NCBI GenBank assembly: GCA_011620445.1
Contig: WOZB01000034.1
Location: forward strand, 1-9,581
Source: Anaerolineaceae bacterium
GTDB lineage: Bacteria > Chloroflexota > Anaerolineae > Anaerolineales > Anaerolineaceae
DNA: 9,581 nucleotides
Direction of reading: 5' to 3'
Shown here one piece after another: positions 1 through 5,231 of the stretch (its first letter is position 1; each line of letters starts with the position of its first letter). Position numbers and translations under genes: made by a program. Below the pieces are notes generated by a model. That model was not told the origin of the DNA and did no database searches. It worked only from the letters and a program-made list of their open reading frames with translations.

Positions 1-22
1 TTATTTCTCTCCCCACTAAAAG

Positions 23-116
23 TGTGCGATTTGCTCCGGAATCACTGTGCGATTTACTCCGGAATCACTGTGCGATTTGCTCCGGAATTGCTGTGCGATT
101 TGAAACGGATTTTGCA
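23..116 (+). mobile_element. Right terminus of an IS21-family insertion sequence (multiple terminal repeats)
   Basis: Four direct repeats with an exact 23-bp period start at 23, 46, 69 and 92. The core reads TGTGCGATTTGCTCCGGAAT; copy 2 has A for G in the middle and copy 4 is divergent (TGTGCGATTTGAAACGGATT), running on to TTTGCA at 111-116. IS21-family elements carry several copies of a terminal repeat at each end and have TG...CA tips, and I recall right ends with repeated 'TCCGGAAT' blocks that finish in GCA. On that reading the element lies to the left, istB ends at or before the window start, and the outer tip is A116, with host DNA from 117. No transposase codons can be recognised in the first 22 bases. 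The repeats are directly visible; the family assignment and the orientation are inferred. Confidence 0.5.
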
Positions 117-386
117 CCAATAAAATAATTCAGTAAAGAGGTGAGATGTGCAATTTATAAAGAATTTCCTTCGAAATCTAATTTGGCTCGTTGTAATTGG
201 TATTGTTATTTATTGATCTACCCTGACATCATGAGACAGATGTATAGTATGTTTGGACAGTTATTTGGCCCGTTAGCGACAATATTAATGATTATCGCCG
301 CAGCGCTTCCTCGGAGAAGAACAAGGTATTGAACGTCAAAACATAATTTAATTCTTCTTCACGTTGTCATCAATATTTGAGGAGGA
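117..386. other. Gene-poor AT-rich stretch, no confident gene
   Basis: Between the presumed insertion-sequence tip and the promoter of the ROK kinase there is no convincing gene. The only coding candidate is the short hydrophobic frame listed separately at 231-332. No hairpin with a T-run was found. A perfect AGGAGG occurs at 380-385, but no start codon lies at a normal distance after it. Confidence 0.5.
231..332 (+). CDS. Possible small single-pass membrane protein (33 aa), doubtful
   Basis: An ATG at 231 opens a 33-codon frame ending at TGA 330-332. Further in-frame ATGs are at 240 and 249. The predicted peptide has one hydrophobic stretch at about residues 8-26 (LFGPLATILMIIAAALP is its core), followed by an arginine-rich tail (RRRTRY). 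That is the layout of a small membrane protein with a cytoplasmic positive C-terminus. The same frame is open back to a GTG at 141, but the upstream residues look like random translation. No Shine-Dalgarno sequence precedes any of the starts and no promoter is clear. I do not recognise a family. It could equally be chance, or the tail of a gene broken by the neighbouring insertion sequence. Confidence 0.22.
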   Translation: MRQMYSMFGQLFGPLATILMIIAAALPRRRTRY

Positions 387-416
387 TTGGTTCGGATCGT
401 TTTGGTTCGGATCGTT
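387..416 (+). repeat. Perfect 15-bp tandem duplication upstream of ROK promoter
   Basis: TTGGTTCGGATCGTT occurs twice back to back (387-401 and 402-416), ending one base before the -35 hexamer of the predicted promoter. Direct repeats there could be activator half-sites, or a small replication-slippage duplication. Confidence 0.8.
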
Positions 417-417
417 T

Positions 418-446
418 TTGTATCCTTCTTTATATTATGCTAAAAT
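418..446 (+). promoter_or_regulatory. Promoter of the ROK kinase gene
   Basis: The -35 is TTGTAT (418-423) and the -10 is TAAAAT (441-446), with a 17-bp spacer. TGC directly before the -10 gives an extended -10 (TGCTAAAAT). The expected transcription start is near 453, leaving a leader of about 60 nt before the ATG at 514. It is predicted by eye. Confidence 0.55.
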
Positions 447-513
447 CCGCTAAGTTGAAGATGTGCAACCTTCTTCATTGGAATAATTGGCAATTCATCT
501 CAGGGAGAATCGT

Positions 514-1500
514 ATGGCATACCAGTATTATGTAGGTTGTGATTTAGGCGGCACCAACATCAAGGCTGGGCTGGTGGATATGTCCACCGGCAAGGTGGTG
601 GCGACTAAAGGCGCGCCAACACGCTCTTACGAAGGGCCTGAGAAGGTCATCACGCGCATCGGCAAGACTATCCAGCATTTAGTCAGTGAAAACAATTATT
701 CCTGGGATATCATCGGCGGCGTAGGTGTTTCAGCCCCCGGCCGATTGGACCTTGAAAAAGGCGAAACGGTCTTTATGACCAACCTGCCAACCCATTGGAT
801 CAATATTCCACTGGCCGCAAAACTGGAAGCCATTCTCAACAAACCCGTTTTCCTGCTCAACGATGTGCGCGCCATCACTTACGGTGAATGGGCATTCGGC
901 GCTGGCAAAGGCGTGGATTGTATGCTTTGTTTTGCCATCGGCACCGGCATCGGGGGAGGGGTGGTTATCAATAACCAGCTTGTCCTCAACCAGGGCGGCA
1001 CCGCCGGGGAACTTGGGCACATCGTTATCGATGTCAACGGCCCGCCTTGCGGCTGTGGTAACCACGGCTGCGTGGAAACCTTTGCGTCGGGCCCGGCTAT
1101 CGCTGCCTTGGGGCTTAAGCGGGTGGTCCAGGGGCAGGCAACTGCCATCGGCGAAATGGCCGGATATGACCTGAATAAGATTACCCCACACCTCATCGCC
1201 AAGGCTGCCGAAGCTGGCGACCCGATTGCCCAGGAAATTTGGGAAACCGTTGGCGAATATATGGGTGTGGCCATTCTGAACGCGGCTCTGGTTGTAGGCC
1301 CTAAAAAAGTAGTCATTACCGGCGGCGTAGCTGCCGCGGGCGACCTGCTGCTCAAGCCCATCCGGCGAACCATGAAAGCGCGCATGACCGTGATGCCTGC
1401 TGACCAGATCGAAATTGTGCCCGGAGAATTGGGCGACGAAGCCGGCATAATCGGGATGGCTGTCTGGGCTTCAAAGTGCGGTAGTCTTGGCAGTTCTTAG
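514..1500 (+). CDS. ROK-family glucokinase
   Basis: This is a 328-residue cytosolic sugar kinase of the ROK family, most likely ATP-dependent glucokinase (glucose to glucose-6-phosphate). Visible features in order are: the N-terminal phosphate-binding loop DLGGTNIKAGLVD (10-22); the catalytic Asp117 in LLND; the GTGIGGGV segment (143-150); GELGH (165-169), whose His169 joins Cys179, Cys181 and Cys186 of CGCGNHGC as the ROK zinc site; and a C-terminal ITGGVAAAG loop (268-276). Length is normal for the family (about 300-330). A TTG at 487 would add nine residues, but the ATG at 514 has AGGGAG at 502-507 with ideal spacing and starts just before the conserved fold, so it is chosen. The gene is monocistronic, and no sugar transporter or repressor is adjacent. 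There is no N-terminal helix-turn-helix, so it is a kinase and not a ROK repressor. N-acetylglucosamine, mannose or fructose kinase cannot be excluded. Confidence 0.92.
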   Translation: MAYQYYVGCDLGGTNIKAGLVDMSTGKVVATKGAPTRSYEGPEKVITRIGKTIQHLVSENNYSWDIIGGVGVSAPGRLDLEKGETVFMTNLPTHWINIPLAAKLEAILNKPVFLLNDVRAITYGEWAFGAGKGVDCMLCFAIGTGIGGGVVINNQLVLNQGGTAGELGHIVIDVNGPPCGCGNHGCVETFASGPAIAALGLKRVVQGQATAIGEMAGYDLNKITPHLIAKAAEAGDPIAQEIWETVGEYMGVAILNAALVVGPKKVVITGGVAAAGDLLLKPIRRTMKARMTVMPADQIEIVPGELGDEAGIIGMAVWASKCGSLGSS

Positions 1501-1626
1501 GATTTTCCAGGCAAAATAATTTCATTTTACGGCAACAATTGTTAAAAACTTTGTACCAAGTCTCACGATTGGATTTTCTTAGCTTGCCAAGTGATATATT
1601 TGGGTCACTCTTAATAATATTGCTTA

Positions 1627-1652
1627 GAAATGGAGCTGTAGCTCCATTTTCT
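1627..1652 (+). terminator. Hairpin between ROK kinase and msrA (terminator or leader structure)
   Basis: A perfect 9-bp stem AAATGGAGC (1628-1636) / GCTCCATTT (1641-1649) closes a TGTA loop. With one bulged T it extends through AGAAA/TTTCT. It could end the ROK transcript, although the following T-run is only four bases. It ends just before the msrA ribosome site (AAAGGA, 1654-1659), so an msrA transcript from any upstream promoter would carry it in its leader. Confidence 0.5.
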
Positions 1653-1667
1653 GAAAGGATCAATTAC

Positions 1668-2141
1668 ATGCTGGATTACGCCCTGTTTGCGGGGGGTTGT
1701 TTTTGGGGAGTGGAAGCTGCTTTCCGCGCCACACCTGGTGTTGCCTTTACCAAGGTTGGCTATGCCGGCGGAAGTACCGTCGACCCTACTTATAAAGACG
1801 TCTGCCGTGATCTGACTGGACATGCAGAGACTGTACTTGTGATTTACGATCCTGCTCAAATCAGCTATAAGGCCTTGCTTGAAACTTACTTCAGCATCAA
1901 CGAAGGCAGCTGTGCCTGTGATGAAATGGGCAGTTTTGGCTCGCAATATCGCTCGATAATTTTCTTCAACAATGCAGAACAGAAGCAAATTGCGGAAGAT
2001 TTAATTAATTTTCTCAATCGCTCCCATGTCTACGAAGCTCCCATTTCAACCGATTTAGTGCTTACCAAAAACTTCTATCTGGCTGAGGATTACCATCAGC
2101 AATATTATGAAAAACACGGCCTGGTAGACCAGGCTTGCTAA
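1668..2141 (+). CDS. msrA: Peptide methionine-S-sulfoxide reductase, divergent active-site loop
   Basis: MsrA reduces the S-epimer of methionine sulfoxide in proteins through a catalytic cysteine, usually recycled by thioredoxin. The 157-residue product has the signature GGCFWGVE with catalytic Cys11, then GYAGG (31-35), TGHAE (50-54, Glu54), QYRS (93-96, Tyr94) and the late motif AEDYHQQYYEKHG (139-151). Cys157 is the last residue and is a plausible resolving cysteine. Taking Cys11 as E. coli Cys51 (offset 40), Tyr82, Glu94 and Tyr134 all align with Tyr42, Glu54 and Tyr94. The Asp129 position, however, is Ser89, and the usual HDPT..NRQG.D.G stretch is replaced by INEGSCACDEMGSFG, which adds Cys82 and Cys84. 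The ATG at 1668 is chosen over an upstream TTG at 1539 because AAAGGA lies 8 nt before it and the family normally starts close to the catalytic motif. There is no MsrB domain or signal peptide. Confidence 0.9.
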   Translation: MLDYALFAGGCFWGVEAAFRATPGVAFTKVGYAGGSTVDPTYKDVCRDLTGHAETVLVIYDPAQISYKALLETYFSINEGSCACDEMGSFGSQYRSIIFFNNAEQKQIAEDLINFLNRSHVYEAPISTDLVLTKNFYLAEDYHQQYYEKHGLVDQAC

Positions 2142-2147
2142 GACCTT

Positions 2148-2179
2148 AATCGGGAGCCAATTTGGCCCCCGATTTGCTT
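2148..2179 (+). terminator. Intrinsic terminator after msrA
   Basis: AATCGGG (2148-2154) pairs with CCCGATT (2168-2174), and the inner GCCAA (2156-2160) pairs with TTGGC (2162-2166), with one A/C mismatch between the stems. It begins 7 nt after the msrA stop and is followed by TGCTTTA. The T-run is weak, so termination may be incomplete. The downstream -10 element begins right after it. Confidence 0.6.
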
Positions 2180-2192
2180 TATAATTCCAGTA
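2180..2192 (+). promoter_or_regulatory. Consensus -10 directly before the NYN gene, predicted leaderless start
   Basis: A perfect TATAAT (2180-2185) is followed by six bases and then the ATG at 2192. A start 7 nt after the -10 falls on the A of that ATG. There is no purine-rich ribosome-binding site before the ATG. The -35 area lies in the terminator stem and has no good TTGACA match. Confidence 0.6.
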
Positions 2193-2947
2193 TGACTAAT
2201 GAAATAAGCTTACACCCTGAAAAACGCATTGCCGTATTAATCGACGGCGACAATGCTCAATCCTCGTTGATGGAACAAATGGTCCTTGAAGCCAGCCGTT
2301 TTGGCAACGCCACCATCCGCCGTGTTTACGGCGATTGGACCACCGCCAGTATGAAATCCTGGAAAGATATTCTCAATTCTTTCGCTTTCCAACCCATCCA
2401 GCAGTTCCGCTACACAGTTGGCAAAAATGCCACAGATTCCGCCATGATTATCGATGCGATGGACATTCTGCATAAAGAGGAAGTAGACGGTTTTTGCCTG
2501 GTTTCAAGCGACAGCGATTACACCCGCCTGGCCACCCGCATCCGCGAAAGCGGCAAGCAGGTTGTGGGCATTGGCCGCCGCCTGACCCCTAAAGCCTTCG
2601 TTTCCGCCTGTGACGTCTTTATTTACACCGAAAATCTGGAAAAACCTGAAAAGCAGAAAACGAAGGCTGCAGAGAAGCAACCAAAAACGGCAGTGATGTC
2701 GGACCAGGACCGCGAGTTGGTGGACCACATCAATCAAGCCATCGACGTGGTAGGTACAGATGAAGATAACTGGTGCGCACTGTCTGAGGTGGGTACGGCA
2801 CTTCGGCGGATTGACCCCAGCTTTGACCCCCGCACTTATGGTTCCCGCCAGCTGGCTACCCTTGTGCGCGCAAAAAGTGAATTCTTCGAGCTTAAAAAAG
2901 TACCCGGCAAATCCATTATTCTCATCCGCTCAAAGACTCAAGATTAA
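2192..2947 (+). CDS. NYN-domain (LabA/DUF88-type) putative RNase with C-terminal OST-HTH/LOTUS domain
   Basis: This 251-residue cytosolic protein has two domains. Residues about 11-147 form a NYN (PIN-like) nuclease fold with the expected acidic cluster: Asp18 and Asp20 in LIDGDN, Asp82 in ATDSAM, and Asp107/Asp109 in SSDSDY, followed by VVGIGRR and a FIYTENL strand. These acids would bind metal for RNA cleavage. A charged, Lys/Glu-rich linker (150-170) leads to residues about 172-246, which resemble an OST-HTH/LOTUS domain (LVDHINQAI..., SEVGTALRRIDPSFDPRTYG, then FELKK), a putative RNA-binding winged helix. This NYN-plus-LOTUS layout is widespread in bacteria, and its physiological substrate is largely unknown. 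The ATG at 2192 is chosen because it coincides with the predicted transcription start; an upstream TTG at 2162 lies inside the msrA terminator. The gene sits 150 bp before a toxin-antitoxin pair, but no functional link is evident. Confidence 0.85.
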   Translation: MTNEISLHPEKRIAVLIDGDNAQSSLMEQMVLEASRFGNATIRRVYGDWTTASMKSWKDILNSFAFQPIQQFRYTVGKNATDSAMIIDAMDILHKEEVDGFCLVSSDSDYTRLATRIRESGKQVVGIGRRLTPKAFVSACDVFIYTENLEKPEKQKTKAAEKQPKTAVMSDQDRELVDHINQAIDVVGTDEDNWCALSEVGTALRRIDPSFDPRTYGSRQLATLVRAKSEFFELKKVPGKSIILIRSKTQD

Positions 2948-3045
2948 GCACTTTTCTCAAGCAAGTCTTTCCAGATGTTTGTTCCAGCCACCTATGAAAT
3001 TAGGCGGTCCGTGTCAAGTCAAAAGATAATGTTACCGAAGAGGTC

Positions 3046-3074
3046 TTGACAATTCCCTCAGATACCTGTACAGT
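3046..3074 (+). promoter_or_regulatory. Promoter of the toxin-antitoxin operon
   Basis: A perfect -35 TTGACA (3046-3051) stands 17 bp before TACAGT (3069-3074). The -10 lies inside the operator inverted repeat, as expected for an autorepressed module. Confidence 0.65.
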
Positions 3075-3085
3075 ATATCTGTACC
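3067..3085 (+). promoter_or_regulatory. YefM-type operator: two TGTACA-like motifs in an inverted repeat
   Basis: GTACAG (3068-3073) and CTGTAC (3079-3084) are perfect inverted arms around TATAT. Read as hexamers, TGTACA (3067-3072) and TGTACC (3080-3085) lie 13 bp apart. The E. coli yefM-yoeB operator is reported to use TGTACA cores about one helical turn apart, so this is a likely autoregulatory site for YefM and the YefM-YoeB complex. Binding itself is inferred. Confidence 0.65.
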
Positions 3086-3097
3086 TTTGGAGGGCAT

Positions 3098-3382
3098 ATG
3101 ACAATTCACACAACTTATACCAGCGCGCGCTCTTCGCTGGCTTCACTACTCAATAAGGTGACTGACCAACGCGAGGTCGTCATCGTTTCCCGCCGCGGCA
3201 AGGAAGATGTTGCCTTGATCGCCAGCTCCGAACTGGAAAGCCTTCTTGAAACAGCCTATTTGTTGCGTTCCCCGGCGAATGCCAAGCGTCTGACTTCTGC
3301 GTTGACGAGAGCACTTTCCGATTCTGAGGTTCCAATGACATTGCAGGTATTGCGGGAAAAAGTGAATCCCGCCAATGGCTAG
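3098..3382 (+). CDS. yefM: YefM/Phd-family antitoxin
   Basis: This 94-residue protein is the antitoxin half of a type II module. It should bind and inhibit the YoeB toxin through its C-terminal half and bind its own operator through its N-terminal half. The N-terminus has the Phd/YefM pattern: an early polar strand, the helix SARSSLASLLNKV (9-21), then VVIVSRRGKEDVALIASSELESLLET, where the Ser-Arg-Arg-Gly turn and the SELESL helix are family hallmarks. The C-terminal part (about 55-94) is charged and probably disordered without the toxin. The start ATG is preceded by GGAGGG (3089-3094) at short spacing. Its last 8 nt overlap the toxin start, the usual coupled order with antitoxin first. Family identity is firm; neutralisation of this toxin is inferred from the pairing. 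Confidence 0.92.
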   Translation: MTIHTTYTSARSSLASLLNKVTDQREVVIVSRRGKEDVALIASSELESLLETAYLLRSPANAKRLTSALTRALSDSEVPMTLQVLREKVNPANG

Positions 3383-3641
3383 CCGATCATTAATTTTTCA
3401 ACCTGAATTTCTGGAAGATCTAACCTTCTGGGTGGAAAACGATCGCAAAGTAGCTTTACGCTGCCTCAAGATCATTGAGGCAATTTCAAGAGATCCTTTT
3501 GAGGGCATTGCCAAACCAGAACCTTTGCGTTATCTCTACGAAGGGTGTTGGTCACGCAGACTCACACAGGAACATCGCATTGTCTATCTGGTCAGAGAGA
3601 AGGCCATTGATTTTCTACAATGCTGTTACCACTATCAATAA
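3375..3641 (+). CDS. yoeB: YoeB-family ribosome-dependent mRNA interferase toxin
   Basis: YoeB toxins bind the ribosomal A site and cleave mRNA there, arresting translation. The 88-residue product carries the family core PFEGIAKPEPLRY (41-53), GCWSRRLTQEHRIVY (57-71) and the C-terminal CCYHY (83-87). The E. coli catalytic residues Glu46, Arg65 and His83 and the terminal Tyr84 correspond to Glu49, Arg68, His86 and Tyr87, so the toxin looks intact and active. The E. coli C-R-Y-H-Y ending is C-C-Y-H-Y here, with one extra glutamine at the end. The ATG overlaps the antitoxin stop region by 8 nt and has no strong ribosome site of its own, consistent with translational coupling. It converges with the FGGY kinase gene 27 bp downstream. 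Confidence 0.93.
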   Translation: MASRSLIFQPEFLEDLTFWVENDRKVALRCLKIIEAISRDPFEGIAKPEPLRYLYEGCWSRRLTQEHRIVYLVREKAIDFLQCCYHYQ

Positions 3642-3668
3642 TCTTATGTTGTAAAAAAATTCAATAGT

Positions 3669-5231
3669 CTAATCGTTCGCCGGGTAACCGGTAATCTCCT
3701 GAATTTCATCGTACAGCCCATGCAGACAGCCATACATTTTCAGATAGACCCGTTCGTAAAGATCGTTGTAGAGGCGCGCATTGGCAGGGATGGGCTCAAA
3801 AGTGTCCGAAATCCGGGTCATTTCCTTAACGGCGATCTCAAAATTCGGGTGGAAGCCCAAGCCAACAGCCAAGTCCATGGCGGCGCCCAAGCCGGAGGTC
3901 TCATAAACATGCGGCCTGGAAGCCGGCAGGTTGAAGATATCCGCGGTCAACTGCATTGCCCCAGCCGATTGCGACCCACCCCCGGCAGCGCGCACTTCCG
4001 AAATGGGCACGTGGCTGCGTTTGGTAGTGCGGTCGGCACCATCCCGAAGCGCATAAGCCAATCCTTCCAGAATTGAACGATATAAATGCGCCCGGGTGTG
4101 CACATCCCCAAAGCCAATGATGGCCCCTTTGGCTTCAGGCCCGGGGATCTTTAAGCCAGGTGACCAGTAAGGCTGCAGCATGAGTCCATTACAGCCTGGG
4201 GGAGCAGACCTTATAAGGTCGTCAAACAATTCCTCAGCTGGTACCCCGCGTTGGGCTGACAACCGTTCTTCGCTCAGCCCAAACTCGCGTTTAAACCACG
4301 AAACCATCCAGAAACCGCGGTAGATCTGTACTTCCATGGAATAATACCCGGGCACGGCAGAGGGGTAGGGCGGCACCATGGGAATGACTTCCACGTATTT
4401 CTTGTGGGTGGTGTTGATGGTGGCGGCAGTGCCAAAGGACAGGCAGGCAATCTGCGGTTCCAGGCAGCCTGCGCCGATCACTTCGCAAGCCTTATCAGCC
4501 GCAGCCGCGATGATGGGCAAGCCTTCACGCAGACCAGTCGCGGCAGCTGCTTCACGGGTAACATGCCCAATCAGACCGGTTGGGGGCACCAATTCGGGCA
4601 GCATTTCGGGTTTTACTGGAAGAATTTGCCACTTCCAATCCGATTTACCTGCCCAGTCCAGTTTTTTATAGTCAAAGGGAATGTAAGCAACCTGGGATCC
4701 AACGGAATCTTTATACTCCCCGGAGAGTCGGTAAATCAGATACCCAGAGAGCAAGACGTATTTATGGGTTTTAGCCAATACTTCGGGCTGGTACCTGGCA
4801 ATCCAATTCAGCTCAGCCTCGGCCTGGAAGTAGCGGATGGTTTCGGTTACACCAGCTACTTTGAAGAGCAATCCCCAAATGCCGCCCAGCATGGGCAGCC
4901 CGGGTGTGCGGCGTTGGTCCAGCCAGATGATCGCCGGCCGCAGGGGTTTACCATCTTTATCCAAATTGATTATGGTAGAGCGCTGGGTGGTTACCGATAC
5001 CCCTGCGATGGCATCCTTATAAACCCCAGGCTCCAGCCAAAGCAGGTTTAGAGCCTGGCAAACGGCTTCCCAGAACTTTTCAGGGTCCTGCTCTGCGAAT
5101 CCGGGTTCGGACGAGGTGTAGGGTTCAATTGGCACCCTCGCCTTGGCAATCTGCTTGCCTTGCAAGTCAAAAATAATTGCCCGCACAGACTGCGTGCCAT
5201 TGTCAATTGCCAATAATTGGTCTGCGGCCAT
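3669..5231 (-). CDS. FGGY-family carbohydrate kinase, substrate unknown
   Basis: This 520-residue cytosolic ATP-dependent sugar or polyol kinase has the two FGGY actin-like halves. Visible are the N-terminal phosphate loop AIDNGTQSVRA (8-18), TTQRST (81-86), IIWLDQRRT (101-109), AAADKACEVIGAG with probable catalytic Asp246, SFGTAATINTT (265-275) and the FGGY signature region AAGGGSQSAGAMQLTADIFN (415-434). The layout recalls glycerol kinase, but the substrate-binding Gln-Arg-Glu of GlpK reads Gln-Arg-Ser here (83-85), so glycerol is not assured. Possible substrates are glycerol, dihydroxyacetone, another polyol or a ketose. It is the last gene of the four-gene operon: its ATG directly abuts the TAA of the upstream oxidase gene, and its ribosome site (GGAGGG) lies inside that gene, so translation is coupled. 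Its product probably feeds the glycerol-3-phosphate dehydrogenase or the oxidase encoded upstream. Confidence 0.85.
   Translation of the reverse strand: MAADQLLAIDNGTQSVRAIIFDLQGKQIAKARVPIEPYTSSEPGFAEQDPEKFWEAVCQALNLLWLEPGVYKDAIAGVSVTTQRSTIINLDKDGKPLRPAIIWLDQRRTPGLPMLGGIWGLLFKVAGVTETIRYFQAEAELNWIARYQPEVLAKTHKYVLLSGYLIYRLSGEYKDSVGSQVAYIPFDYKKLDWAGKSDWKWQILPVKPEMLPELVPPTGLIGHVTREAAAATGLREGLPIIAAAADKACEVIGAGCLEPQIACLSFGTAATINTTHKKYVEVIPMVPPYPSAVPGYYSMEVQIYRGFWMVSWFKREFGLSEERLSAQRGVPAEELFDDLIRSAPPGCNGLMLQPYWSPGLKIPGPEAKGAIIGFGDVHTRAHLYRSILEGLAYALRDGADRTTKRSHVPISEVRAAGGGSQSAGAMQLTADIFNLPASRPHVYETSGLGAAMDLAVGLGFHPNFEIAVKEMTRISDTFEPIPANARLYNDLYERVYLKMYGCLHGLYDEIQEITGYPAND

Noticed and set aside
23..116. 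CRISPR array
   Set aside because: The repeats are contiguous with a 23-bp period and no unique spacers separate them.
386..443. Leader peptide VRIVL-VRIVF from TTG 387 after AGGAGG (380-385)
   Set aside because: The start would be only one base from the ribosome site, and the predicted promoter lies downstream of it, so it would not be transcribed from there.
487..513. TTG start adding nine residues to the ROK kinase
   Set aside because: It has no ribosome site, whereas the ATG at 514 has AGGGAG at good spacing.
730..1448. Long minus-strand frames opposite the ROK kinase
   Set aside because: They mirror the codon pattern of the kinase, lack family motifs, and the plus-strand protein has complete ROK signatures.
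2760..3029. Plus-strand 89-codon frame overlapping the NYN gene end
   Set aside because: It overlaps the LOTUS domain coding region in another frame and shows no family features or ribosome site.
3642..3668. Bidirectional terminator between yoeB and the FGGY kinase
   Set aside because: There is an A-run, but no stem could be built in the 27-bp gap.
4404..5051. Plus-strand 215-codon frame opposite the FGGY kinase
   Set aside because: The minus-strand kinase has all FGGY motifs across the same bases; the plus frame has no recognisable domain or ribosome site.
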